From Crocodylus rhombifer (Eukaryota > Chordata > Crocodylia > Crocodylidae), in assembly GCA_038503035.1 (NCBI GenBank), contig JAVSML010018981.1:1-64000 (forward strand): a DNA stretch of 64,000 nucleotides. Reading direction: 5' to 3'. The notes under the pieces were generated by a model that saw only the letters and a program-made list of their open reading frames with translations, did no database searches and was not told the DNA's origin. Below are positions 26,001-41,000 of this stretch, one piece after another. Both the position numbers and the translations under genes were made by a program. Within the stretch, counting starts at the first letter, position 1; each line of letters starts with the position of its first letter.

Positions 26001-29000
26001 CTCCTTCTGCTCAACTAGGGTTCAAAGAGATGGTGGGCCCTTAAATGGATTGCATTCAACATCCTCAGTTCAAGATCTGCTGGTAAAACTTGCGTCAGCT
26101 GACTACCTGACCATGACGACATTCACTCTGGTATTCCATAATTTAACAATCTCATGGACAGAAGCTGAACTCAGGCTCTTAAAACCTGGGTCTTCCTTCA
26201 ATCCACATCCCTCCCTCACCGAGAGCAGGGACCATCCCTTACAGTGCACGGGCAGCACTTGGCACATCGGGGCTCCTATCTCTGGAGGAGATTCTTGGTC
26301 CAAGCTTTATGACAGTATCAAGAGTTTATCTTTTTAATTTCACTAACTTTCGACAATTGACAGCACTTCATGTCTAGGCAGTTTCCTGTTTCTCTTCCCC
26401 ATGTGAAAGAAACATTCTGAAAAACACATCTCCTTCAACATGTGCTTAGAAGTTACTGAGGCGAGTAAGCTGGGAGGGGTTCCAAGCAATTGTGAAGACA
26501 AAATCAAAATTCCAATGATCTTGATAAATTGAGGGAACGTGTCAAAAAATCATGTTGATAAAGTTGAAATGCACAGAGTGCCAAGTACTACACCCGGAAC
26601 AGAGAAGTCAAAGGCACAGAAACAACAGTGAACAACCAGGTAGCCAGCACTGAAAGATAAAGGATCACCAGCGACAGGACTTGATACAGTCCATGTGCAA
26701 ACAAAGAAACCATAAAATATTGTATTTTAGACAGGGGAAGTAATTATTCTGTTCTACTCTGCCCCTGTGAGGAGTCAGCTGGAGTACTGGACCCAGGTTT
26801 GGAAACTGCTCTCTAAAACACAGACTAATTGGAGACAGTAGAAAAGAAAGCAGCAGCGATGAAAAGCAGTTAAGAAACTATGATTGATGTGGAAGTGTTG
26901 AAGGAACCAGGTTGATTTATTTCAGAGGAGGTAAAATGATGGGGAAAACCAAACCATTTTCGTGTTGTAAGATTTATCAAAGAGGACATCTATTGTCCTT
27001 CCCTCAGTAGACATGGACAAAAAGAAAACAGCTTAATTAGCAAGGAAGTTTTAAGTTAGATATTTGTGGGGAAGGGAAGAGACGGGGGGGGGGGGGGGAG
27101 GGAAGAGAGGGAGAAAAGGCAGGACTATGTCTGTACAACATTACGTCCCCCAATTGCGGGGAAGCAATAGAACAGGCTACCCAGGGAGGTCATGGAGTCT
27201 CCTGCATCCAGAGGTGACCGGAGCAGGGTGCAGGACCCAGGGCAAATCAGCCCATGCGGGACCCTGCCCCTGCTCCAGTCCCAGACCTGAAGAAGCTGCT
27301 GCCACCATTGGCAACAGGAGCCGGCGGGGGGGGTAGCAAGTGGCTGAATGCAGAGCCACTGCACCACTCCACCCCATGCAGCCCCCCGAAGTGCAGGGCC
27401 TAGGGCAGTTGCCCTAATTCACCCCCGCCAGAGACAGCCCTGCCTGCAACAGGTACTAAGAACAGATTAGATTAGACAAACGTTTCCTGAGGAACAGGTT
27501 AGGTGCATTTGAACCCTATCACTGACTGTCTCAAGGTTCCTTCCAGGCCTCCATTTTTACAAATTCTCCAATTTCAGTTTCAACAAGACTAACTTAAATG
27601 TATGCCCCAAAGTGACCAAACAACAAGCCGTTTAATTGTGAAGCCATAAGCAGTGGCAAGAGGACTCAGACACAGATATAGTGCCCAAAACAAATTTTTG
27701 CTCATAAGGAGGCTTCAGCTGGACAGTGCTGTTTTGAAGGTATTCAATGGAGTCTTGAAGTATTAAAGCTTGCGGCACAGTGACAGCTTGTGGTGGGCTG
27801 GTGGTTCTGCAGTCTATTACTCAGCTATTACTCCACATAACTGTCCCTCATGGAGGTAAGGGAGTTAATGCTCCTCTCTGTGCAACCCACCACCCCATGG
27901 AGCACATCTAGACAAGCGAGCCTGTGCCTCCTCCAGCATCTCAAAACAGTTTGAGATGCTGCAATAGGCACACCAAGAACAAAAAAAATGTTCCCTGTAC
28001 TGCATCTTTGCAGTGTGGGCTCTAAATCTGATACCTGGAAGAACACAAATTTTGAGCATTTTAATGAGAGAATCTGGGTTTCTTACCAAGAGAATTTGCA
28101 GTGTTTTAATAGGAAACAGCAGGACCTCTGCTGGTGAGGCAAGTGGCAAGAGCCGGACAGAGGAGCCTGCCCAGGGCCAGCACTGGGGACCCAGCTGGAG
28201 GGCAGACAAGGTGGCTGACCTCTTTGCCTTTTGGGGCCAAGAGGACATGCTTTCACAGTTCAGAGCAGGCCACTGCAGAGCACACCTTCTGGGCAATAGC
28301 TGCCTAGATGGCAAAGCAGGGCCACCAGAAGATGCGACTGCACTGCTGCCTGAAGGCCAACTGCGTGGCCATGGCACACTGGTAGCTGGCCCAGAAGTGC
28401 AGGAAGCTCTGCTGCAGTGGCCTATACCACTGCCAGGTGGCTGTGTAGTCCCTGTCCATATGTGGCAAACACGCAGACATTGGGCCACAGGTCCCCAAGA
28501 TAGCGGATGCTGTAGCAGGTGGCAGCAGGTCACAGGCAGGCAGCAGCCCCCACTGCCAGACTGCTGCAGTGGGTAGAGAGTGCAGGGGCCACTCTAGATT
28601 TCATAGATGTTTGGGCTGGAAGGGACCTTGGAAGATCATCAAGTCCAGCCCCCTGCCCCAGGGGCAGGAAGTCAGCTGGGGTCATAGGATCCTAGCAAGA
28701 TAAACATCCAAATTTCTCTTGAAGGCATTCAAAGTAGATGCTTGAACCACCTCCGCTGGCAGTCTATTCCAGACCTTGGGGGCTCAGACAGTAAAGAAAT
28801 TCTTCCTTATGTCCAGCCTGAATCAGTCTTGCAGAAGTTTATCACCATTCGACCTCATCATCCCTTGGGGTGCTCTGGTGAACAAGCTTTCCCCCAGATT
28901 CTGGTGGACACCCAGATAAACTTATAGGTGGCCATCAGATCACCCCTAAGCCTGCGTTTTTCCATGCTGAGGAGTCCCATAGCTCTCAGCCTGTCGTCAT

Positions 29001-32000
29001 AAGGTCTGTTTTTCTGACCTCTGATGATGTGCGTGGCTCTTCTCTGAACTCTCTCAAGCTTCTCCACATTCTATTTGGACACAGTACTCCAGCTGCAGCC
29101 TCACCAAGGTCAAGTACAAGGGGAGAACGACGTCCCGGGATTTGCTTGAGAAGCATCTATGGATGCAAGCCAGCATTTTGATCACTTTACTACCTGCAGC
29201 ATTGCATTGCAGGCTCATGTTCATCTTGTGGTCAATGATGACCCCCAAGTCCTTTTCTTTCGTAGTGCTAGCCAGCATAGCACTGCCAAGCCTATAAGGA
29301 TGCTGCAGGTTTTTCCTCCCAAGGTGGAGAACCTTGCATTTTTCGGTGTTAACCACCATCAGGTTCTCGTCCGCCCATTTGCTAAGCTTGTCCAGGTCAG
29401 CCTGGATCACCCTCCTGTCTTCAGGTGTGGATACTTTGCCCCAAACTTTGATGTCGTTGGCAAACTTGGCCAGTCTGCTTCTGACTCCAATGTTGATACC
29501 ATTAATGAAGATGTTGAACAATATGGGTCCAAGGACAGAGCATTGGGGGACCCCACTGGACACAGGACACCATGATGAGTAACTTCCATCAAATACAACC
29601 CTCTGGGTCTGACCATGGAGCCAATTTTCCAGCCAGTGGATCGTGGTGGACCCAAGGCCACAACTGGCCAGTTTCACCAAGAGGTGATCATGGGATACCA
29701 GATCAAAGGCTTTTTTGAAGTCAAGATATATGACATCAATCTCTTCTCCCTTGTCCAGGTGATAAGTCACCTGGTCGTAGAAGGAAATGAGATTGATCAA
29801 GCAAGACCTATCTGCAACAAACCTGTGCTAGCTATCCCTCAGGATGTTGGCATTGGCCAGTCCATTAAGGCTGGCCTCTTTAATAAACTTTTCTAAGATC
29901 TTCCCCAGGATAGAAGTCAGGCTAATGGGCCTATAATTAGCCAGATCCACTTTCCTCCCTTTCTTGAAGATCAACACCACATTGGCCTCCTTCCAGTCTT
30001 CGGGCATGACACCAAAGAGCCAGGAGTTTTCAAAGATCCGTGCCAGAGGCTGGGCTATAATACTCGCCAGCTCCTTGAGTACCCTGGGGTATAGACTGTC
30101 AGGGCTGGCTGACTTGAAGGTATCCAGCTTCTCAAGGTGTTCCTTCACATGGTCAACATTAATGGAGGGTAGGGGATCTCCGCACCCAGACCCCCCTGTC
30201 CCGTAGCGGGCATGGGAGTCCCATGGGACTGATGAAAGACCGATGCAAAGTACCCATTTAATAGGTTGGCTTTTTCCTGGGTGTCACTTGTCCCATCTGG
30301 TTCAGCAGGGGTCCAGTGTTGCCCTTGCTTTTCCTCTGGCTCCCCACATATCTGAAAAAGGACTTTCTATTGTCCTTGATGCTCGAAGCTAGTTGGAGTT
30401 CAGTTGCAGCCTTGACTTTCCTGGTTTGCTTCCTGCAGGACCAGACCAGTCCAGAATAATCCTCCTTGGAGGTGAATCCCATCCTCCAGCCTTTGTAGGC
30501 CTTTCTTTTTAGCCTCAGGAGTTCTGCTAGGTCCCTGGAGAGCCAGGGGGACTGCTGTGCCCTCTTGCTGCCTTTCCTCCAAGATGGAATAGAATTAGCT
30601 TGTGCACTGAGGATCGTTCCCTTGAGGAGCAACCACTCTTCCTGAACTCCCCTCCCCTTGGGGTCGTAGTCCATTAGGGCCTCACTGACAAGCCTCCTGA
30701 GCTTGTCAAAGTTGGCTTTCCTGAAGTCAAGGACTTCCGTGTTGCTGACTGACTTGCCAGCTTTACGGCGGATGGTGAAGGTGATCAGCTCGTGGTCGCT
30801 GTCACCCAGTTTCCCATCGATCACTAGGTTGCCAATTAGGTCATCCCCAGTTGCCAGTACCAGGTCGAGCAGCGCTTTGCCTCTCGTTGGCCCATAGACT
30901 TCTTGAGTCAGGCAGAGGTCATCCACACATGAGAAGCAGCTTTGCAACCATTCAGATTTTGCTAAGTGATCCTTCCATGAGATGTCATGGGTGACCTCAA
31001 TTACCTGGACAACTATGGTCCTGGAGCATGTGGCCTCAGCCAATTCCCCGGCGAACTCCTGGTCAAGCTCAGGACTTTGGGTGGGATGTCTGTAGTAGAC
31101 TCCCACTGTTGTGTCCCCTGTACCATGTTCCCCAAGGATTTTAACCCAGAGGGTCTCCAGTCATCCACCCTGGGTTCCAATATCAGCTTGCAGGGACACG
31201 TAGCTTTCCTTCCAAGTTAGGGCCGCTACAGCAGTCCAGCTGGCACAAGGGGTAGTGTCCCACGATACCTACTGGCTAGCCCTCAGAAGGTCCTCAGGGC
31301 AAGTAGCCCTGAGCTGCTTGCCAGGGCAGGTTTTTATATTGCTGGGTCTAGCACAGGTGCTGGCCTCAGCTGCTAGCTCCCTCTGGCTGAAGATCCAGGA
31401 GGAGCTGGGCAGGGTCAGTTTGGCCCAAGTGACACAATTTGCCCCATACCAAAGTACATGTTCAGGGATGTGTGCTGAGGCAGAAATCTCTGGCACAAAT
31501 CTGTGCTGCTGCTATTTGGGCTGTTGGAAGTGCACATGCCTGCATGTGTGAATGCACCCATGGAGAAAAAGGTTATGCAACTTCAGCTAAGAAGTGAAGA
31601 GCATGGAGATGCAGATCAGTTATTCCTACTCTGGAATATTGCTCATGAGAGAGAGAGGGGGATGCTGAGATCAGTTCCACAAGGAGGTAATTAAGCTCCA
31701 TATGTCAACTGTGTCCACTGCCTTTCCTTTCCCCCCAGTCCAGGGGACACTTCATTCACACCTCACCCTCTCCTTCCTCCTGTGGGATATCTCCCCAAAT
31801 TTGGCTTAGATGCTCCTCTGGGAGAAAATGTCTTATGTTTGGTGACTTGAAGGTGAAGCAAGTGAGAGGGAAAGATGAGACCCTGAGGAACCTGGGTTAG
31901 GCCCTTAGAGAATATAAGGTGTTTCCTCCTTGACTTTCACCATGACTTGCCCCAATTTCTTGGCATGTAAGGTAGAAAAATGAAAGATCTTACATTGTCT

Positions 32001-35000
32001 CAAAATGCAGAGTTTGGCATATAGAAAGAGGGCTGGAGAAAGAATACAGGCCAATGACAGACCCAGCAAAGTCCTCCTTTGGACAGCTCTGCCCAAGCAG
32101 CTTTATTTGATATGCAGGTCCTGCTGCTATTCTGGCCCTGAGCCTACCATATCGCCTCGACAATGTAGATAACTTCACCTATACCCCCCCACCCCATCCC
32201 AAGCAAGACTTCCTATGCCAAGCAATGTAACTTCTTTACCTGGTTACAGTGAAGACACTGGTGTTGCTGAAATTGGAGTCACTCGAGGTATCAAGGGAAC
32301 CTAATGGAAAAGAAGGGGCACTGTAAGTGTTAAAGCAGCATGTCTCACATGACAGAGCAGGAGGAGGGGACAGTGAGCATGCCTCAACCTGGCTGGCATC
32401 TGGTACAATACTGTTACTAGTTTGTCCTTTGGGCAAATCTAGACACCCAGTCTAGATACACTCTACACTGATGCTGTTCATTGACCTAGTTCTGAATACT
32501 GTTACAGTCTTTTCTCCTTTCTCTAGTGCCAACTACTGGAAGAAGGTAGCAGCAAAAGCTAAATCTACAGCTTTCCAATTTCTTGACACCAGATATTGCC
32601 ACCAGCTATTTGTCCACCCTTCAGATGTCACTCCTTACAGAAACTGAACATAGCCAGGATCAAGGCTAGGAAACTGCTATCCCAAGTTCCAAGAGGGGAA
32701 ACACTCAATCTTGCCCCAAATACAGTCTGTGGAACGGACTGGCATGGGTTGCTCTCTCATCTAAGAAAAGACAGGCCTATGATATTCATGTGCAGATATC
32801 CAAGTCCAAATGAAGGTGTTTGTAGTTGGATGACCTGCCCCAGTATCAAGTGTGGCTCTGACCAGTCTACTCATGGGCAAAAGGGAAAAAGCCAAAACAT
32901 CCAAGAAGTTCTCTCACGCTAAACCCCCAGAACAGCCTCTTCTGGATCAAGGGCTGGCCCTAATAGGAGGGCTCAGTCACTGCCCATAGTCACTCCAGGG
33001 GAGGACAAGGTCTCTGTCAATTAAAATGTTAATATAACTACACTTACACCCTCCCAGCAGCTTTCTGGAGTACACTCAAACAATGCTTTACACGCTATTG
33101 CAATTCTAGGTAAGTCATAAAAATGTACTTGCTGGTCTATTGCCTCCCCAACCTCAACTAAATTTAACATCACCATTGCACTGTGTACAGCAGGGATGAT
33201 CGACCCTTCTGCTCTTCAAAGCTCAGCTCGTGATTAGCTCAGACTCACTGCAGAACTATGCGAGAGAGTCTCTGCAGCTCAGCCAGCAGCCTAAGGGAGG
33301 ATGTGAGGCACACAGGGTACCAGTTTACAAGAGGCTGGTAGCTTGTCAGCACAGGCCTGAAGAATTGAAGCTATTTTATAGCCCCTAATTGGGAAGGAAC
33401 ATCTAGGGACGTGCATTTTGTACAGAAAACCCACACGTCAGTATAAACTGGGTTATGTTTTACAACATCATACCTGCTTTGTCTGGGAATGAATCCCTGG
33501 GCTCTTGCCCAACTAGTAGGAATTCTGAACACCAAACTTCCAGAAAAGGATGGGGGTCATTTAGGCACAGTCTCTGTGATCATCATTTGCCAAGTGCTTC
33601 TAGTAACACAGTGATGTTGCCACATCAGCAGCAAAGTAACAAAAGTAGAAGGACATTAAATGACAGCGTGCTGGGGAGAGCAGGATAATGAGCAATTTCT
33701 TTTTCATGCAAGGTGTGAGCTAGTGAAGCTAAAGCAAAAAAGAAGAATCAAAGCAATTAAGATCCACAAGGGTATTTTTTATTTAAAGTTCCCCTGTATC
33801 TTTAAATCTGATTTAATAAAGTTCTTAAATTTTACAACCAAGCTTCCATATAAAGGAAAAGAACTTAATTGGGAAGGAAAATTTTTAGTTAGGGCAAAGC
33901 AATAATTTTACCTTATGAAAATTTTAAAAAGAAAAGAAAAAAGAAACATAAAAAGAATCTTATTCTTGCATTGGCCGGGAACCTAACCAAGTCCCCTGCA
34001 TACCAGGCGAGAATTCTACCACTGAACCACCAATGCTCCAGCTGAAAAAAAATACTGCTCCAGCTGTTTTCTTCCTCATTGCACATGGTGCACACATGGC
34101 AAAACTCAACAAGGATCTGGTAACAGCCCTGCTACAGGAATCTTTAGTATTGGCCTTATTTTATATAACTGCTAGGTTTCAAGTTTTCAAGACAAGTAGT
34201 CTACGGACCTTCTTTTTCAGTTTTGCTCTATATTTTGGTGCTTTCCCCCCTCCTACTGGCCAGTTTCAGACTGCTACAGGGAAATGTTTGGCTGCATTAC
34301 AAAGAAGTACAGTAAAGTTTCCTTTGATCAACTGTTTCTCCACACGCCACTAGGGAATCATAACAAGAGTATAAAATACTTGGAAGAATGGATAGCAAAT
34401 ATAAAACTATCAATAGCCATGACTCTCAAATATGAAAAAAAAAACTGTGAATCAATACCAGATGCCTCTGGAGGTAGGAAGCCATGCTGGGTACAAAAGA
34501 GATTCATCTGAAGTTCAAGCTTGAACCCCACGCTTCGGTGCATTAGACTTGATGCCCAGGGCCTTAGCTTAGTGGTGCACTCCAAGAGATGGGTTTTAAT
34601 TTCTAAATGTTGGGGTAACGGGGCCTGGGCATTTCAACTCTGAAAATCAGTTCTGCCAACTGTGAAACAGGCCTGGGCCAGCATGTTACCTGTTCTAACC
34701 ACAAGGAAACAGATTCTTGTGTTTGGTCCCAGAACCTGTCCCTGACTATGAATCTGGGATAACCCTTTTGCTTTCCTCCCCCCACCTCCACTCCAAAAAT
34801 AGAGATACCCCCATACTGAGAGGGCACTGTCAGGCTTCCTCAATGCTAGCAGTAGTGTACTCTGAAACGTCCATACTGAAGGCTCTATAGGTAAGGGGCT
34901 GTTGTGTGAGAAGTGATGGTAAGATTGTAGCATGCACCTATTTACAGAAAGCAAAACCAGCACAGCCCTGAACAGGCTGATAAGAACCAGACTGAGGTGT

Positions 35001-38000
35001 TGTACATTTGAGATCTAAGCCAATTTTTGAAAAGCTCATTTTCAGGCATCTGGTCTTGCCCTTGAAGCCCCTGCCAGTTTAAGGTGCTCCACAGTTTCAT
35101 TTCCCTTAAGAAAAATTAATGTCCCTGTTGCTGCATGAATGATCATACAACTGATCAGGGACAAGCCACAAAACTAGACTGGAAGCTCTTTGCAGCAGCT
35201 TTGTTCTGGGTTTGTATATCACAGCATGCTGGGCTCCTAGCTGCAGCCCAAACAGATTCACATTCCGCATACTGTTAGATGCACAAAATTAACTGGATAA
35301 AAAGGGTCTTCCTGATTTTCCAGGTGTCATATTACTGTTAAATGTCCCAACGGCTGGCAGGTGGTGAAGTCTGGAAACACATTTACATATAGACATGCTT
35401 ACTACTTGGGTTGCATAGACCATTAATCTATGCAACCCAGTGCAATGACCACTTTGACCAAAGTGCAAAGTAAGAATCATGTTTTAGACTATATGTTAAT
35501 TATATACCAGCATGAGAAAGTCAGAGAAGTAAAATGTGAAGTTATTCCACAACCATTAAGAAAATTCAGGAGCAGCTTCCACAGGCTACAACTGCATTGT
35601 AGCTATTTGACTCAACTCTTCAGGGCAGGGACTGTTGAGCATAAACTGCTCCTTTTAATGACCTGGCAAGTTATTACTCTCTACACCACTAGTTATTTGC
35701 ATTAGGATAGTGCTTGGACCCAATCTGGACTGGCTGCTGATTGGGCTGGGTGCTGTACAAACATCAAAAGCACCTGGAGTTTTTGGCTGAAGGCAAAGTT
35801 GTGAAAGAGCACTTCAAGCGCAAGAAAACCTAATTTTTTTTCTTGCATTCAGCCTACTCGACTACAAAGGGACCAAATCCAGTAAGAAGAAAACAGGCTC
35901 AATTTCTTTAGATGGATCATCTTTCCTGTTGTCTCTCAGCTCAGCAAAACAATGAAGGCATTCATTTTGTACTTAGTAGGTGTTTTACCTAAAAGCCCAA
36001 CATTCCTCCTGAGAGTGCACTAAGGCCCCACTCAGTGTCACTCTTCAGAAGCAGCCCTGGCAAACCAGGTCAAGGAAGTACCAAAAGGTTAATTATCTAG
36101 CCCTTGCCCAAGCCCGGATAAAAAGAAACTCACCACTGGAGGGCACCTCAGGCTTGGAGAGAGACTCCTCTGAGTTGGCTTCTGTTTGCAGGCTCATGGA
36201 TTGCTTGGCTTCATCTGTTTCATCATCTTCTGGGATGACAAGCTTCATCAGGCTCTGGTTACACACATTGGCCACCTCTTTGATGTCTGGACAGAGAGGA
36301 TGTAAGGAGCATTTTGACTCAAGGATGTGTACTCAGTGCAGCACACTGGATGAACCTATAGTAGTTATCCACAACACAGAACCACCTGCCCTTCTCCTGG
36401 GTCAGTCACTCTGGTGTTCTGCCAGATGGACCAAGAACCTTTTGGGCACTGATTATCTAGGACAGGGATGAGAGGAGGAACAACAGTGAATCCTTGGTGT
36501 CCCACCCCAGCAACCCTTGGTCTCAACTAGCTGCTCCTCTGCAAACTCATCCCCCCCACATACCACAAGGGCATAAGCTGGAAGTGTACCTGCTAAATCT
36601 GTACCAGGAGCAGCCAGTGCTCACATTAAAGTAGTTAACATCCCATAAAGACATAATGAATGTCTGATGAAGTGCACTGGGCAGCTCACACTTCTGAGGA
36701 AAGCCAGCTTCAGTAGAGGAATGGACTATTCATACACTTGTGTCCTACTGCCCCTAGAGCAGCAGTGTTTCTATGCTAACTACCACTGACTAGTATCAAG
36801 GGCCAGCAGTGGCCCCATTACAAATGCAGCAAGTGACTTGCTTCCTCCCCAGCTTCAGCCTCAAACATTTGTTCTTTATCTTTCCACAAGTCTGCCTGCG
36901 ATACCTAGGCACGAAGGAAGAAAATCAGTCATCTTGGACACCACGACTCATTTCTACCCCAAAACTGTCCCTCCCTTCCCCAAACCTAGAAAGCCAGAAG
37001 CAGCTCTTCAAGGAGCTTTACCAGTATCACCCTAAATGCTGGTACACAGCAATCTGTGCTTGAAGAACAGACAATTGAGGGGAGGGAACAACACTGGAAG
37101 TTGACAGCAGCCTCTGCTGGCCCGATCTGGGTAGCAAGGATACTCTTCTTGCGGTCATCATAGGATAGACATGGCAGAACTGCAGTCAGGATCCCAGAGG
37201 AGTAGGGCAGCATCACCCGGCCAGCAAGCTGGATGAACTCCCTCATCCAGCACATGGCTGTCAGCTGTATCAGGTCATCTAAGAGACATGGACCAAAGGA
37301 AGAGGTGAGGAAGAGGCAGACTGCTCCCTACTCTTCAAATCACCACATGCTTACATGCATGAAACCAGAAAACAGAAGAAGCAAGGTGTCATCCTGCTAT
37401 GAAGAGAGAGGAGTGTGGGGTGCTCCCTCAGACTCCTTTCCCCCAGAATCGCAGAGTAACTGAAGGTTGTTTGATGACAGCAGTGAGATCAAATGAACAC
37501 TTTATTGTAATCATTAGGCTTCAAAGTTTCCAGGCAAACTAAATTACTGAGGACAGTCTGACATCAGTAGGCATTTAGATAAAGTTTCTAACTGGTACTT
37601 AGGACCCAGACATTACAGGTATTGCACAATTACCTGGTTAATTGCACAATTACCTGGAGACCAGCTACACGTGCAAAATAGCTATCATACAACAAAAAGC
37701 TCCAGCCAGGTATAAAGTTAGTACTCTACTAACTTAATAGCTGGCTGCTATTGAGCTTTAATCTACAGATGTAGAGCAGGGTCTCCCCTGCAGCTTGGAG
37801 CCCTGCCAGCTGACAGGGCTCCCAGATGCAGGGGAAAAATGCCCAGATGCCAAATCCCAGACGCCCAGCATAAAACCCTCAGACTTTGTGGATCAAGGCA
37901 GCCACAACCCCCTGGCGTGGGGGGGATGCGTGAAACTCCCAGGCCCTGGGGATCACAGCTAGGGCTGTGTGGTGCATGAAACCCCTGGGGCAGAAGACTG

Positions 38001-41000
38001 CCACAGGAGTGATCCCAGCCACCCCAGGGATGTGGGAAACCCTCAGGGCTGAAGGACTGGTGCTATAGCAATTCCCCCTGACCCAGGGGTTTCCTGTACT
38101 GGGGTGCATGAGACTCCCAGATGTGGGAACCTGTTTCTTGCTGTTGCAGGGGGAGCCTGAGACTAGGCTTTCACTGCACTGGCAATAAGGCATGATGGGA
38201 TCTAATGCACAATCCCACAACTGTCATGCCTTTAGCTGCACTTGTAGAGGGGGCCTTACACAACTAAGCAGCCTCCATAGTAAAGGCTCACACAACCCAA
38301 GTCAGCCCCCACCCAGCACAGAGGAAGGAGCGCAGGTCTTATATTGTTTATACTCCACTTGATAAAGCAGGTGTCCCAGGTACCCGCCTGAAGACTTAGG
38401 CAAACAGTTACTGCATTGGGTCACATCCAGGTGCTCTCCATGTCCACAAGAGCCAAGAGAAAAGTAAGTGCTTGTATTTACATGGCATGTGCCAGCCAGG
38501 GACTTTTAGACTGCAGCATCCTCTGTGCTGGGACTCATGTGTGAACATTAGCATAGGCAGAAAAAGCCTCTATTGACATAGGGGGAACAAACCTTAGTTT
38601 AAAACCCAGGTAAGCTGCAATACAGCAAGCCAGGCCTTAGATTATCCTGTTTCCTCTTGTGTTTCACTACATCAGTGCAGCCACAGCAGTGTCTTGCTGC
38701 AGTTGGGGTAAATCCCAAGAAAGGACACAGAAAGACATAGCAACACTCTTCAAAATGCAGGGAAGGAAAGCCCCAAATTGCTACAGCAATAAATTGATAA
38801 AACCAGGCTGGTTTCTAAGGCCTGGTCTCCACAATTATATCAGTTTAGCTATAAGCATTATTTCATGTTAGTATCAATTGGACTGAACAGGTACAACTAT
38901 GCTGGAACATCCCATTAAGTTGGACCCGGCTTACAGGCTTAGCCAATGTTAGTGAATTCACAAGCAGTTTAAAACAGATACACAGTTAAATTGAAACAAA
39001 TTTGCCCATGCAGGGGCCTATACACAATTCAATCAATTACACTGTTCAAGTGATTTAAGTTGAATCAGCATAACTTACGCGTAGACAAGACCTTTCTCAG
39101 ACAGTCCCCAACATAACATGTGTCCATTCCCCTGTGAAGGCGATTGCCCAGCAGGTATCTGTAGAATCCACAGGATGGCACTTTGCCACAGAGTGGGCTG
39201 TGACATCTCTGGACACTACAGAAACACCAGAGGCAACTGGGGGCTCTAAACTTTCAAACACCAGAATACCTAAATCCATATATAGGGGTTTTACTGGTAA
39301 AGGTGCTGAGCTCCAGCTGAATTCTCCTACCCTCAAGTTCTAAAGACAACCACCTGTTTGATAGCAGAGTTTCATAGTTTCTAGGGTCGGAAGGGACCTG
39401 AGTAGATCATCTAGTCCCATGCCCTGCCACGGCAGGAAAGAGTACTGGGGTCAAACGACCCCAGCAAGGTGTTTATCTAACCTCCTCTTAAAGACCCCCA
39501 GGGTAGGAGCCTGCACCACTTCTCTTGGAAGTTGGTTCCAGATCCTAGCCACCCTGACAGTGAAGTAGCGCCTCCTGATATCTAGCCTAAATCTACCCTC
39601 TGCCAGCTTGTGACCGTTATTCCTGGTCACTCCTGGCAGTGCTCGGGGGAACAGGGACTTCCCCAATGCCTGCTGATCCCCCCTGACTAGTTTGTAACAG
39701 GCCACTAGATCCCCCTTCAGCCTTCTCTTGTGGAGGCTGAACAGGTTCAGGTCCCGTAGCCTCTCCTTGTAGGGCCTGCCCTGCTGCCTCCTGATCAAGC
39801 GAGTGGCCTCCTCTGGACCCTCTCCATGTTGTCCACATCCCTCTTGAAGCGCGGCGCCCAGAACTGGATGCAGTACTCCAGCTGCGGCCTGACCAGTGCC
39901 GCATAGAGGGGGAGGATCACCTCCTTGGACCTGCTTGAGATGCATCTGTGGATGCATGACAAAGTACGGTTGGCCTTCCTGACTGCATCCCCACAGTGCC
40001 GGCCCATGTTCATCTTGGAGTCAGTGATGACTCCAAGATCCTTTTCCCTCTGTATTGACAAGAAGGGAGTTCTCCAGCCTGTAGTTGAACTGCATTTCCA
40101 GTGTAATGGATCAGCAACAGCGTAAGCAGCAATAATGTGTAGGCGTAACAGCATGGAAGGCTCTGGAGAACTGCAGCCCACTCAGGAAGTCACACCAACT
40201 TGCTTAGATATGCATTGCTTGAAGCCTTCTGACACCTGCCCATTCACACCTCTCAGCAGGGTTTCATGCATGTGACTTCAAAATCTTTCAGTCTAATAAA
40301 TCAAGGAAGAACCTGTTTGAGCAGAGGCATTTTGCCAAGTATGAGATCCTCCTGATAGGACAAGCAGCAGAACTTCTCACCAGAGAAGAGATCAGCATCT
40401 GAATTTGAAAAGTCTCAGATTGTTGCAGGAACAGTTAACAGCCACCTCCAGAGAAGTAAGTTTGTGATGCTATCATAGCACAATATCAGGCTGCTTTTCT
40501 GCTTCTGCCACTCTACTACTTGATGCTTGGGTGGAAGGGGCTATGGAAACAATGCGATTCACCAAGTATCATACTGAGACAAGTAGTACTCCTCAATCTA
40601 ATAGATGGATGAACGAATTATCATGAGGTTCTATTACTGAATCAGTGAAGAAGCAGCTCCAAAAGGACTCTGTTGGGGATGCACCCTGCACCTACTGAAG
40701 TAAATGGGCAAGCCCTCATGGATTTCAGTTTGCAGACAGATGGAACCTGGCACATACAGTACTGAACTATGGGTTCCAGTGTCACTGTGAAACCCATTCT
40801 CCTCTGGTCTTAATCAAATCATTTCCACAGGACACTGTCATTTCCATAAGGCAGCAAATTCCCAGGACAAGAGAATTTCTAAGCCTTTAATAAGAAAGCT
40901 CATTTCCTTTATAAAATACATGTTACCTCCCAGGCAAGACCTGGTGCTAGACCATGAGCAAGTCATGTCCCGGCCCCACTGTTTTGCTATTGCTTGGGTT

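Larger units (their letters stand above)
13127..32239 (-). other. VAC14 intron 10, 19.1 kb
   Basis: The longest complete intron in the window. It carries many insertions, listed separately: CR1 fragment 13556, foldback 13608-14700, foldback MITEs 15616 and 17958, hAT 17456, AC repeat 22615, hAT 25057, old CR1 26735, a Myb/SANT-like pseudogene near 28150 and an antisense CR1 28596. In 14700-15615, 15945-17447, 18482-22610, 22645-25048, 25391-26734, 27570-28150 and 31260-32239 I see only homopolymer runs and unremarkable non-coding sequence. Confidence 0.8.

Noticed and set aside
27865..28533. 222-residue minus-strand ORF
   Set aside because: It is the antisense shadow of the Myb/SANT-like remnant; its Ser/Pro/Cys-rich sequence shows no domain.
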